From: Agrococcus sp. SL85
Lineage (GTDB): Bacteria > Actinomycetota > Actinomycetes > Actinomycetales > Microbacteriaceae
DNA length: 64,000 nt
Direction: 5' to 3'
Assembly (NCBI RefSeq): GCF_026625845.1
Contig: NZ_CP113066.1
Location: 310,001-374,000 of the forward strand
The notes under the pieces are model-generated. The model ran no database searches. It was not told the origin of the DNA and was given only the letters and a program-made list of their open reading frames with translations. Shown piece by piece: positions 27,035 through 36,330 of the stretch (positions within the stretch are counted from its first letter, which is position 1; each line of letters opens with the position of its first letter). Both the position numbers and the translations under genes were made by a program.

Positions 27035-28575
27035 TGCGGATCGCGCTCTTCGACGGCATCCTCGAGCACCACCTCCACGAGTCGCTCGCCCGAGCGCTGG
27101 CGCAGCGCGGCCACGACGTGCTCGCGACCGGCCGGATCGGCCACGGCTTCCGCTTCCCCGCCGCCGGTGCGCCCATCGAGCACCTCGAGCGCGCGGTCGA
27201 CGCGTGCATCGCCTTCGAGCCCGACTGGCTGCTGTGCTTCCGGCCCGCGTCGCTGCCGCCCCGCTCCCTCGCCAGGCTCCGGGACGCCGGCATCCGGCTC
27301 GCCGCCTGGTTCTCGGACGACCCCGTGCTGTTCGACCTCTCGTACGCGCCCGTGCTCGAGCAGTACGACCGGATCGCGCACTGCGGCGGCCCCGCGGTGC
27401 TCGCGCACTACGAGCGCTACTTCGGCCGCCCGACGGGGGTGAACCTCCCGTTCTGGACGGACCGCGTCGCGTTCCCGGCCGTGTGGGGCACCGAGCCCGC
27501 GGAGTCCCGGGCGATGTTCCTCGGCAACGTCGACGACGCGGTGCGGCGCGGGCGCTACTTCGAGCTCGGGGCCCTCGCCGGGCTCGTCCGGGTGCACGGC
27601 CGCGTCGGCGCGGACCACCTCGGCCTCTCGGGCGGGTACCTCGACGCCGACGACGAGGTCCTCGTCGCCGGGGCGCGCACCGACTGGGCGATCAGCATCC
27701 CGCAGCGGTTCGCCGACCACCGCAGCCTCGAGACGTGGTTCCCCGGGCTCGACGCCCTGGGGTCGTTCCAGCTGCCGAGCCGCATCGTGCAGTGCATGGC
27801 GATGGGCATCCCGACGGTCTCGATCGATCCGGGGCGCGGCGGCGCGGAGCTCTACCCCGAGCTCGTGGTCGTCGCGAGCGCCGAGGAGGCGAAGGAGGTC
27901 GTCGAGGACCCCTCCTGGGGCCGAGAGCGGCTCCAGGAGCGCTCCGCGGCCGTCCTCGCACGCTTCGATCGGCACTTCAGCGCCGCGTCGCGCGCGGTCG
28001 CCCTCGAGGCGCTGCTCGGCGACGACGAGCGCTGGCGCGAGCTCGACCCCGACGGCCGCTCCCGCTGGTTCGCCGATGTCGCCGACGCCGCGGGAGACCT
28101 CGGGCGGCACCCCGCGCACCAGCGCGACCCCGGCCGGGCCCCGGCCCCGATCGGCGCACCGCCGCTCCCTGCGGCATCGATCGTGGTGTCGGACGGTCCC
28201 GACCACGAGGACGACCTCGTCGCGGGGCTCTCTGAGGCCCTCGACGAGGCGCGCTTCGACCGCCTCACATGGGCTGACGCGGAGCGGCTGTCCGGGGCGG
28301 CGCTGCGCGAGCAGCTCGCGGACACCGCCGTCGTGCTCTGCCCGCCGGGGCCGCCGCGCGACGCCGCGCTCGTCGCCGCGGTGCTCGCGCTGCCCGGCGT
28401 CGTCCTCGCGCCTCGAGGCGCCGCGCTCGAGCACGAGCCGGGGACCGTGATCCGGTTCGCGAGCGTCGACGAGCTGCAGACCAAGGCCCGGCGCCTGGAG
28501 GGCTCGCCGCTGTGGCGCTCGCTCGTGGCCGATGCGCGCTCGCGGCTGCGGGAGCGCAGCCGCGAGCGCGTCTGA
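27034..28575 (+). CDS. CgeB-like glycosyltransferase
   Basis: 513 residues; ATG 27034 overlaps the preceding stop, so the pair is coupled. MRIALFDGILEHHLHESLARAL opens a GT-B fold. LAAWFSDDPVLFDLSYAPVLEQ, GNVDDAVRRGRYFEL and SRIVQCMAMGIPTVSIDPGRGGAELYP match the CgeB/DUF3880-type family, in which the C-terminal domain binds the donor sugar. A further ~130 residues after position ~360 contain a second, smaller Rossmann-like unit (ASIVVSDGPDHEDDLVAGL, TAVVLCPPGPPRDAALVAAV) that I cannot assign. No signal or membrane helix. It probably adds a sugar to the locus polymer; specificity unknown. Confidence 0.75.
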   Translation: MRIALFDGILEHHLHESLARALAQRGHDVLATGRIGHGFRFPAAGAPIEHLERAVDACIAFEPDWLLCFRPASLPPRSLARLRDAGIRLAAWFSDDPVLFDLSYAPVLEQYDRIAHCGGPAVLAHYERYFGRPTGVNLPFWTDRVAFPAVWGTEPAESRAMFLGNVDDAVRRGRYFELGALAGLVRVHGRVGADHLGLSGGYLDADDEVLVAGARTDWAISIPQRFADHRSLETWFPGLDALGSFQLPSRIVQCMAMGIPTVSIDPGRGGAELYPELVVVASAEEAKEVVEDPSWGRERLQERSAAVLARFDRHFSAASRAVALEALLGDDERWRELDPDGRSRWFADVADAAGDLGRHPAHQRDPGRAPAPIGAPPLPAASIVVSDGPDHEDDLVAGLSEALDEARFDRLTWADAERLSGAALREQLADTAVVLCPPGPPRDAALVAAVLALPGVVLAPRGAALEHEPGTVIRFASVDELQTKARRLEGSPLWRSLVADARSRLRERSRERV

Positions 28576-28586
28576 GGCTCAGCCGC

Positions 28587-31500
28587 TCAGCGGCTCCACC
28601 GTCGGCGGCGCGCGACCGGTGCCGCCGCTGCAGGCGCGCCCTGCGCCGCGGGGAGCGCCGCGGGGCTCGAGGCGCCCCAGCTCGTGCCGCTGCCCGACCA
28701 TCGCATCGCGCGGGCGCGCTCGATCGTGATGGGGCTCGACTCGCCCCACTTCCAGTCGGGGCAGTCGCGCAGCGCCTCGAGGCGGACGGTGACGGTGGTG
28801 TCGGCCACGTCCTCGCCCATCGCGATCCAGACCGTGTTCCTCGGCTGCCAGGCCGTGACGTCCTGGGTGAAGAGCACCTGGTCGCCGACGAGCACCGAGT
28901 AGGCGAGGTGGCCCGCGACCTCCGGCTTCTCGGCGTACTTCTGCTGGAGCCAGAGCTCGACCCGGACCCCGGGGCCGCCCTGCAGGCTCCAGCTCCAGTC
29001 GACGTGGTCGCCCTTGCGCGGCCCGCCCGAGACGAGCGCGATCGAGTCGCCGTCCGGGTCGGTGGTCCGAGCGTGCTCGACGACCGCGGCCGAGTCGAGG
29101 AGGTTGCCGCTGCGCACCCGCGCGGCATCGAGGCGGAGCCACGTGCCGGCATCGTGCGCGCCGCCCTGCGAGGCCGCGATCGCAGGCGCCTCGGGCGCCG
29201 CAGGCACCGCAGGTGCCGCCTCGCCGGGCGTCGCCTCGGCGGCCGACGGCTCGACGGCCGTCGGGACCGGCTCCGAACCCCGCGCATACGGGCTCGATGC
29301 GCCCCAGCGCAGGTCCTCCCGACCGTGCCAGGCCTCCTGCCGTCCGCGCTCGACCGTCATCGCGGCGGCCGGCCCCCAGTTCCAGTCGGGGCAGTTCCGG
29401 AGCGCCCGGAGGCGGATCCTGACCCTGCGCTCCTCGTTCGAGGCTCCGAGCGCGATCCACACGCTGTTGCGGGGCTGCCAGTCGGTGATGTCCTGCTCGA
29501 ACAGCTCGTGGTCGTCGACGAGCACGGCGTAGGCGAGGTAGCCGCCCATGCGCTCGCGCTCGGCGTAGCGCTGCTTGACCCAGAGCTCGATGCGGGTGCC
29601 CTCCTCCGACGGGGGCACGACCATCGACCACTCGACGAAGTCGCCGGTGCGGGGGGCGCGCAGGTCGAGCGCGAAGGTGTCGCCCGCTGCGCTGCGGCGG
29701 CGCACATGGCCGACCTCCCGCTCGGGGTCCAGCAGGTTGCCCGAGCGGAGCACCGCGCGGTGCACGTCGATCGCGTCGCGCTCGGGCCAGATCGCGCGGT
29801 CGAGGTCGGCGCTGCGCGTCTGCGCCTGCGCCGCCACCGGCTCGTGGACCATGCCCGCGATGGGTGAGACCTGCACGGGGCCCTCGGCGATGGCGGTCGC
29901 GACGGCGGCGATCGCTGCGCGGGAGGCCGCCTCGAGGCTCCGCGACGCGGGCGCGGGCCCGCTCGCCGAGACCGCCCTCGTCGAGCGCGGCGTCGAGCGC
30001 CGCCTCGAGCTCGTGCTCCTGCGCCTCGAGGTCGAGCACCAGGTGGTCGCGGCCGAGCTGCGCGAAGTGCGAGCGCACCTTCGGGTCGTAGGAGAAGCCG
30101 ACGGCGGGCGTCCCGAGGCGGTGCGCGAGCAGGTTGGAGTGCAGGCGCATCGACACGACCGCGGCGGCGCGCTCGATGACGCCCAGGAACTCCGCGCCCG
30201 GCATCGACGCGGGCACCGCGGCGGCGTAGTCGTCGCGCTCGCTCTCGAGCGCGCGCTCGTCGATCGTCTGCATGGGCAGCGCCACGACGGCGAGGCCCCG
30301 CTTCGCCGCGACGCGCAGCACCATGTCGCGCAGCCGTGCCGAGACCGCGGGATCCGTGCCCCAAGGACGCACGTTCAGCGCGATGTAGCGCTCGGGCAGC
30401 GCGATGCCGGGCTCGCGCACCTCGAGCGGCAGCGAGTACACCGCGTCGGGCGCGACGACCGGCTGCGCCGCCCAGCGGTCGGCGACGCCGCCGAGCAGTC
30501 GGAGCGACTCCTCGTCGCGCACCGTCACGCTCGACGCGATCGAGCCGGTGAGGCGCACAGCAGCCTTCGCCGCCTCGTCCTGCAGCGGGCCGACGCCCAT
30601 GCCGTAGACGTGCAGCGAGCCGCCGTAGGCGCGCGCCATGAGTGGCAGCTGCACGAGGTGCGAGGGCGAGACGCTCGCGTTCGTGACGACGCCCGAGACG
30701 CCGCCCGCGCGAGCGATCGTGTAGTCGTGCCACAGGCCGCCGGCGCCGAGGATGACGGAGGTCGCCATGGACGCGTACCGCTCGGCCACGTGCTGCTCGG
30801 TACGACGGAAGGACTGATAGCCGGAGGATCGCTCGACCTCGGCGGCCTGCACGCCGGCGACGATGACGTTCACGTCGGGGTCGGCTTCGGCGAGCGAGGC
30901 CGCGATCGCGTCGAGCAGCAGGTCGTCGCCGCGGTTCTGGGCGCCGTAGAAGCCGGAGATGATGACGTGCCGCGGGCGGCCGTGCGTGGTCGCGAGGACG
31001 CCGCGGAGGCGCTCGCGCTCGGCCTCGTCCTTGCCGCTCGCGCCCGTCTCGAGGTCGTCCTCGATGTCGGCGAGCAGGCGCAGCCAGCGGTGCTCGTAGA
31101 GGTGCTCCGAGAGCAGCCTGGCGAAGCCCTTGCGGCGCAGGCGCTCCAGCTCGACGGGCTGCTCCTTCAGCGCCGCGATCTGGCCCGCGAGGTCCTCGGC
31201 GCTGTCGTAGCCCAGGATCTCGTCGCCGTAGTCGAAGAGCCTGCCCATCTCGTCGAAGCGGGCGGTCGCGAGGATCGAGCCGGCGCCGATGGTCTCGAAC
31301 ACGCCGCACTTCACGTTCGTGAAGCCGGCGCGCGTGGCCGGGAAGTTCACGTGGATGAGGCCCTCGTGCGCCGCCTGCAGGAGGCGGTCGCCCGCGACCG
31401 GCTCCGCGCCGGGCAGCGGCCAGCCGTTGCCGTACACCCGGACGTCGACGAGCTCGGCGAGCCGCACCATCACCTCGTGGCGGTCCGGCCTGCCGGCCGC

Positions 31501-32118
31501 GTGGCCGATGCAGATGGCGTCGGCGCGCAGCTCGGGGGCGGGCGGCACGTCGCGCAGCACGTAGTCGCGGTCGATGCCGAACGGCATCAGGAAGGTGTTC
31601 GTGTGGCCCTCGGCGTGGTACCGCTCGAGCGAGAGCGCCGCATTGGTCGTGTGGTAGTCGAACCGGCCGACGTGGTCGATGACCGAGTCCTGCACGTCGG
31701 GGTCCGAGAGCGTGAGGCCGATCGTGAGGATGCCCCGCTCGCGGAACCAGGCCGCGCCCTCGTCGTCGAGCACGACGCCGCCCGCGCAGAAGACCACGAT
31801 CTCGGGCCGGAAGGCGCGGAAGACGGCCTCGACGGGCTCGGGGCGGAAGAAGATCGGACCGTAGCCGCCGGTCGCGCCGCTCGAGCGGTCGAAGGCGTCC
31901 TTGTGGCGCGCCAGCTCGAGCTGGAACACGGTGTGCCCGAGGCTCTCGAGCGCCCGGTGCAGCGATGCCACGATGCCCGTCGGCCCCTGGAAGAAGCGGC
32001 CGACGAACACGATGCGGTGCTTCCGGTCGGCCTCGAGCACCGCGCCGCGCAGCGCGGCCCTCTGCTCCTCGACGCTGGGCAGGTCGAGCTCGGCGAGCGC
32101 GCGCTCGTCTTCGGTCAT
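28587..32118 (-). CDS. CgeB-like glycosyltransferase-polysaccharide pyruvyl transferase fusion with two C-terminal repeat modules (frameshifted)
   Basis: One break at 29935-29939 (minus strand GAGCCTC for GAGCTC); repair joins everything into 1176 residues. Residues ~30-360: CgeB-like glycosyltransferase (IVFVGRFFQGPTGIVASLHR, NVKCGVFETIGAGSILAT). Residues ~390-720: polysaccharide pyruvyl transferase (ISGFYGAQNRGDDLLLDAI, VVSMRLHSNLLAHRLGTPAV). Residues ~760-1176: two copies of a ~170-residue module, each with RSGNLLD, YLAYAVLV or HLAYSVLV, a WQPRN[ST]VWIA block, CPDW[NK]WG and WGASSP. ATG 32118 has GGAAGG upstream; in-frame ATG 32175 overlaps the wecC stop and is an alternative. The predicted role is combined glycosylation and pyruvylation of a surface glycan. 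The modules look like beta-sandwich binding domains (inference). Confidence 0.78.
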
Positions 32119-32171
32119 CGTGTCGCCTTCCGATCGGTGGGGCGCGGCGGTGCGGTCGGGAGCCGAGGCGC

Positions 32172-33416
32172 TCATCGGAGCGCTCCGGGCACGTCGAGGA
32201 CCTCGAGCCCCTCGAGGAGGCTGCGGTCCATCGCGCGGAACTGCTGGTGGCCGACGAGCACGACCGCGAGGTCGGCGCCCGCGAGCGCCTCCTCGAGCGG
32301 GAGGAGCTCGACCGCTGCGTGCTCGGCGAGCGCGGTCGGCAGGTCGTCGACGTGCGGCTCGACGACGCGCAGCCGCGCCTCGGGCAGCGCCTCCGCGAGC
32401 CGGGCGACGACCTCCACGCTCGGCGACTCGCGGAGGTCGTCGATGTCGGGCTTGAAGGCGACGCCGAGCACGGCGATCGCGGGCCGCTCGAGCCCCGCGG
32501 CCCGGTCGCGCACCTGCCGCACGACGAAGTCCGGCTTCGCGTCGTTGACCTCGCGCGCCGTGCGGATCAGCTGCGACTCCTCGGGCGCGGCCGAGACGAT
32601 GAACCACGGGTCGACCGCGATGCAGTGCCCTCCGACGCCGGGACCGGGCCGCAGGATGTCGACGCGCGGGTGGTGGTTGGCGAGGGCGATGAGCTCCCAG
32701 ACGTCGACGTCGAGCCGCTCGGCGATGACCGAGAGCTCGTTCGCGAAGGCGATGTTGACGTCGCGGTAGGAGTTCTCGGCGAGCTTCGCGAGCTCGGCGG
32801 TGCGCGCGTCGGTGAGGTGCAGGGCGCCCTTGCAGAAGGTCGCGTACAGCGCGCGGGCGAGCTCCGCCGCCTCGGGCGTGACGCCGCCGACGATCCGGTC
32901 GTTGTCGACGATCTCGATCATGATGCGGCCCGGCAGCACGCGCTCGGGGCAGTGCGCGAAGTGGAGCGAGGTCGGGTGGCCGGGATCGCCGGTGAGATCG
33001 GGCCTCGCCTCGAGGATCGCGGCGGCCATGCGCTCGGTGAGGCCCGGGGGCGACGTCGACTCGAGGATGATGAGCTCGCCGCCCCGCAGCTGCGGCGCGA
33101 TCGCCTCGGCCGCCGAGCGCACGAACCTCGGGTCGACGTCCTTGTCGGCGGTGAAGGGCGTCGGCACGGCGACGATGAAGACGTCGGCGGCGGGCATCGT
33201 CGTGCGCGCCGTGAGCCTTCCCTGGGCGACGACCCCCGCGAGCACCGACTCGAGGTCGGGCTCCACGAACGGGATCCGGCCCGCGGCAACGTCGGCGACG
33301 CGCTGCTCGTCGACGTCGACGCCGATGACCGTGTGGCCCTGCGCCGCCAGGATCGCCGCGGTCGGAAGACCGATGTAGCCGAGCCCGACGACGCAGACGA
33401 TCTGTGCGTGATCCAT
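32172..33416 (-). CDS. wecC: UDP-N-acetyl-D-mannosamine dehydrogenase
   Basis: 414 residues. The NAD-binding motif VVGLGYIGLPTAAILAAQGH, the middle block FVAVPTPFTADKDVD-like (IVAVPTPFTADKDVDPRFV), STSPPGLTERM, HCPERVLPGR, KLAENSYRDVNIAFANEL and the catalytic Cys in GPGVGGHCIAVDPWF identify the UDP-sugar dehydrogenase family. The PERVLPG and HCIAVDPWF forms are those of WecC more than of UDP-glucose dehydrogenase. It oxidises UDP-ManNAc to UDP-ManNAcA using NAD, consuming the WecB product. ATG 33416 is preceded by GAGGGAAC. Its stop overlaps a possible start of the downstream fusion gene, so the two are probably one operon. Confidence 0.92.
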   Translation of the reverse strand: MDHAQIVCVVGLGYIGLPTAAILAAQGHTVIGVDVDEQRVADVAAGRIPFVEPDLESVLAGVVAQGRLTARTTMPAADVFIVAVPTPFTADKDVDPRFVRSAAEAIAPQLRGGELIILESTSPPGLTERMAAAILEARPDLTGDPGHPTSLHFAHCPERVLPGRIMIEIVDNDRIVGGVTPEAAELARALYATFCKGALHLTDARTAELAKLAENSYRDVNIAFANELSVIAERLDVDVWELIALANHHPRVDILRPGPGVGGHCIAVDPWFIVSAAPEESQLIRTAREVNDAKPDFVVRQVRDRAAGLERPAIAVLGVAFKPDIDDLRESPSVEVVARLAEALPEARLRVVEPHVDDLPTALAEHAAVELLPLEEALAGADLAVVLVGHQQFRAMDRSLLEGLEVLDVPGALR

Positions 33417-33539
33417 TGCGATGCGTTCCCTCGATGTCGTGACCGTGCCGCACCCGCGGCAGGCCGGGCGCGGGTCGCCGAGGACGAGCGTACCGGTGCG
33501 GCCGACCGGGCGGGGCCCGGGTTGCATCCCCGCCGGGTC

Positions 33540-33545
33540 TAGGGT
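33540..33545 (+). promoter_or_regulatory. Candidate -10 element of the DUF6270 gene
   Basis: TAGGGT lies 42 nt before the GTG start at 33588 in the 171-bp divergent gap between wecC and this gene. The same hexamer appears upstream of the DtxR-family gene. No convincing -35 box was seen, which is common for this group. Weak evidence. Confidence 0.3.
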
Positions 33546-33587
33546 GGATGCGCCGTCCGTCCGGGCGGCGCCGACGAGCGGAGCCCA

Positions 33588-34355
33588 GTGACCGGAGCAG
33601 CGCAACCGCCGCGGGTGCTGGTGTACGGCTCCTGCGTCGCGCGGGACACCGTGGAGGCCGCGGGCGACCGCATCGACCTGCGCGGCTACGTGGCGCGCCA
33701 GTCGCTCCTCTCCGCCGGCAGCGACGCCTCCGCGCACCTGCCCGACGACCTCGGCCTCGAGTCGAGCTTCCAGGCCCGGATGGTGCGGGCCGACTTCGCC
33801 GGGCTCCTGCCCGCGAGGCTCGCAGAGCTCGCCGACGGCATCGACCTCCTGCTGTGGGACCTCGCCGACGAGCGCCACGGCGTGCACCGGTTCTCGGACG
33901 GCACCTTCGTGACCCGGAGCATCGACACGATCCGCTCCGACGCGGTCGCCGCGGTGCTCGACGAGGCGGTGCACCTGCCCTTCGGCGACGACGGCCACTT
34001 CGCGCTGTGGCGGGAGCGCGCGACCCGCTTCGTCGAGGAGCTGCGCCGGCAGGGCCTGCTGGAGCGCACCGTGGTCCTGGAGGTGCCGTGGGCGCTCCGC
34101 ACCACCGAGGGCGCGTCGACGCCGTGGAGCATGGGCGTCCGCGCGGGCGACGCGAACGCGCGCTTCGCCCGCTACTACGCGACGCTGCACGACCTCGGCG
34201 TGCGCACGATCGCGCTGCCGCCCGAGTCGGTGCTGGCCGACCCGGGGCACCGCTGGGGCCTCGCCCCGTTCCACTACGCGCCGGGCGTGTACGCCGAGAT
34301 CCTCCGCAGGCTGCAGGACGAGCACGGCGTCGACGGGGTCGCGCTGCCGTCCTGA
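33588..34355 (+). CDS. DUF6270-domain protein
   Basis: 255 residues from GTG 33588 (GAGC upstream). The opening strand and Ser/Cys turn VLVYGSCVARDTVE, the following GYVARQSLLS and the later LLLWDLADERHGV and HYAPGVYAEILRRL match the DUF6270 pattern, a small SGNH-like family found in polysaccharide loci. The GSC turn sits where SGNH enzymes carry GDS, so hydrolase or acyltransferase activity on a glycan is possible but unproven. No signal peptide. It faces the convergent glycosyltransferase gene across a short hairpin. Confidence 0.72.
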   Translation: MTGAAQPPRVLVYGSCVARDTVEAAGDRIDLRGYVARQSLLSAGSDASAHLPDDLGLESSFQARMVRADFAGLLPARLAELADGIDLLLWDLADERHGVHRFSDGTFVTRSIDTIRSDAVAAVLDEAVHLPFGDDGHFALWRERATRFVEELRRQGLLERTVVLEVPWALRTTEGASTPWSMGVRAGDANARFARYYATLHDLGVRTIALPPESVLADPGHRWGLAPFHYAPGVYAEILRRLQDEHGVDGVALPS

Positions 34356-34358
34356 CCT

Positions 34359-34383
34359 CGCCCGGCTCGGGCCGCCCCGGGCG
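34359..34383. terminator. Hairpin between convergent genes
   Basis: CGCCCGG (34359-34365) pairs with CCGGGCG (34377-34383) around an 11-nt GC-rich loop. It lies 4 bp after the DUF6270 stop and 6 bp before the stop of the convergent glycosyltransferase, so it could serve both strands. The stem is short. Confidence 0.42.
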
Positions 34384-34388
34384 ACGGC

Positions 34389-36284
34389 CTAGAGCATCAC
34401 GTGCGCGTCGGCGCGGCCGAAGCCGTGGACGACGCCGTTGGCGAGGATCCGCTCGTCGCCGATGTGCCACGTGTGGCCCGCGCGCGCGTCGCGCATCTGC
34501 ACGAAGTTCCAGCGGTCGGCGCTGTAGATGCCGCCGCCGGCCGCGAGGATCGCGCGCTGGAAGCCGGTGTCCTCGCCGAGCGTGCGGTCCTCGAAGGGGT
34601 GCGCCTGCCAGGTCTCTCGGGGCCCCACCATGGTCGGGCCGCCGACGAGCTGCGACCAGCGGTGCTCGCGGTGGGGATGCTGCAGCACCGTCGCGTCGAT
34701 CGAGGCGAGGTGGAGGTAGCGCGCCTCCTTGCCGACGAGCTGGGCGCCGGAGTAGTCGAGCGCGAAGCACGCGTCTGCGAGGTAGTGCGGGCCGTAGAGG
34801 TCGTCGTCGTCCATCTTCGCGAGGATCGCGCCGTCGGCGACCGCGACCATGCGGTTGAGCTGCTCCCCGAGCGACGTGCCCGCCTCGCCGTGCAGCACGA
34901 CCAGGTCCGCCACGCCCGCCTCCTGCGCCTGTCGACGCAGCTCCGCCTCCTCGAGCTCGAAGCCGTGCAGTAGCAGCACGAGCTGCACGTCGACGCCCTC
35001 CTGGCGGCCCGCGGTGGCGATGATGCCGGGCACGAGGTGCGGGCGGATCGTCGGCGCGAGGACGCTCACCCGCGGCCTGCGCCAGGCAGCCGGATCGGCG
35101 ATGCCGACCGACTCCAGCACCTGCGTCGCGCGGCGCGAGAACGTGTGCTCGCGCCAGATGCGCCGCTGCGCGAGGTGCACCTGCCGGTCGCGGAGCTCCG
35201 GGGAGGCGATGAGCGCCCGCAGCACGAGCTCCGCCTCCTCCTGCGAGTCGACGATCGAGAGCTCCTCGGGCGCGAACCAGTGCTCGACCGCGGGGCTGCG
35301 GGTCGTCACCACGGGCGTGCCGGAGGCGAGGATCTCGAAGACGCGGCGCGCGAGCATCGTCGGGCTGTCGACGACGGAGTTCACGTTCAGCATGACCTTG
35401 TGGAGGCGGTACGCGGTGAGCATGCGGTCGTAGTCGAGCGAGCCGCGCACCCAGCCGCGGAACCGGTGCGGGAACCGGTACTTCTCCTCCGACTCGAAGC
35501 GCGAGTAGATGTCGAAGCCGATGCCGCGCCGCTCCGCGACCTCGGTCGCGGCGCCGAGCAGCAGGTCCATCTGCGCCTGGCGCTCGGGGAACTTGTGCGA
35601 CCAGTAGCTGCCGCCGAAGCCGACATCGAGCACCTGGTGCGCGTCCTTGCGCCGCATGGGGTGGTGCAGCGCCGGCTGCGCCGCGAAGCCGAGCACCTCG
35701 ACGCGGTCGTGGCCGAGCGCCTCGCGGTAGCGCGGCAGGAGCGCCTCGTCGGTGGTGCAGACGCGGTCGAAGATCCTGGCCGTGTCGAGGAAGTCCTCGA
35801 AGTGCGGCGGGTCCTCCTTGTTCCAGAGGACCGAGGGCACGCCGCGTTCGCGGCAGTGCGCGACGAGCTCGCGGAGCGCGGCGCTCGGCGCCTGCGAGCC
35901 GGTGAGCTGGTAGCGCCAGGCGCCGCCGGAGCCCGCCCAGGCGGACTCGGCGAAGAGCAGGTCGATCGGCTCGCGCGCGAGCTCGGTGCGCCAGCCGTCG
36001 GGGGTGAGCTCGACGACGTCGAACTCGTAGCCCCACGCGCTCGCGGAGAAGGTGTCCATGATGACGCCGACGCGGAGGCCGGGACGCCTCGTCGGGCGCT
36101 CCGCGATCGGCCAGACCGGGACGTCGAGCGGCGCCACGGGGGCGATCGCAGGCGTGGCGCGCTCGGCGGCGGCCGGGGACGCGTTCCGGGCGCTCGTGCC
36201 CCGGCTCTCGCGCCAGCGTCGCAGCTGCGCGATCCCGCCCTTCCTGAGGTGCCAGAGCGCGGTGCGGAAGGTCCGCAGGTTCAT
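34389..36284 (-). CDS. Two-domain glycosyltransferase (CgeB-like domain plus GT2)
   Basis: 631 residues from ATG 36284 (GGAAG eight bases upstream); a much longer open frame upstream is antisense to the hydrolase gene and rejected. Residues ~75-390 form a CgeB-type glycosyltransferase (WNKEDPPHFEDFLDTARIFD, DVGFGGSYWSHKFPERQAQM, RRVFEILASGTPVVTTRS). Residues ~405-631 form a GT2-type domain (VSVLAPTIRPHLVPGIIATA, ILAKMDDDDLYGPHYLADA with the DxD motif, EDTGFQRAILAAGGGIY). WNKEDPPHF is characteristic of the first domain. It could add two successive residues to the polymer. Cytosolic. A second gene on this strand begins 47 bp upstream. Confidence 0.83.
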   Translation of the reverse strand: MNLRTFRTALWHLRKGGIAQLRRWRESRGTSARNASPAAAERATPAIAPVAPLDVPVWPIAERPTRRPGLRVGVIMDTFSASAWGYEFDVVELTPDGWRTELAREPIDLLFAESAWAGSGGAWRYQLTGSQAPSAALRELVAHCRERGVPSVLWNKEDPPHFEDFLDTARIFDRVCTTDEALLPRYREALGHDRVEVLGFAAQPALHHPMRRKDAHQVLDVGFGGSYWSHKFPERQAQMDLLLGAATEVAERRGIGFDIYSRFESEEKYRFPHRFRGWVRGSLDYDRMLTAYRLHKVMLNVNSVVDSPTMLARRVFEILASGTPVVTTRSPAVEHWFAPEELSIVDSQEEAELVLRALIASPELRDRQVHLAQRRIWREHTFSRRATQVLESVGIADPAAWRRPRVSVLAPTIRPHLVPGIIATAGRQEGVDVQLVLLLHGFELEEAELRRQAQEAGVADLVVLHGEAGTSLGEQLNRMVAVADGAILAKMDDDDLYGPHYLADACFALDYSGAQLVGKEARYLHLASIDATVLQHPHREHRWSQLVGGPTMVGPRETWQAHPFEDRTLGEDTGFQRAILAAGGGIYSADRWNFVQMRDARAGHTWHIGDERILANGVVHGFGRADAHVML

Positions 36285-36330
36285 GTTCTTCCGATCGGTA
36301 GGGCGTCCGAGCAATCGTACGGATGCCGGC

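Noticed and set aside
28581..28595. AGCCGCTCAGCGGCT palindrome as a terminator between convergent genes
   Set aside because: The stem would need a one-base loop; too tight to form as drawn.
28579..36036. A 7.4-kb stop-free frame on the minus strand covering several genes
   Set aside because: It is a product of the high GC content. Real coding signal changes frame inside it (wecC, fusion protein, two-domain glycosyltransferase), and the rest is antisense to or out of frame with recognised families.
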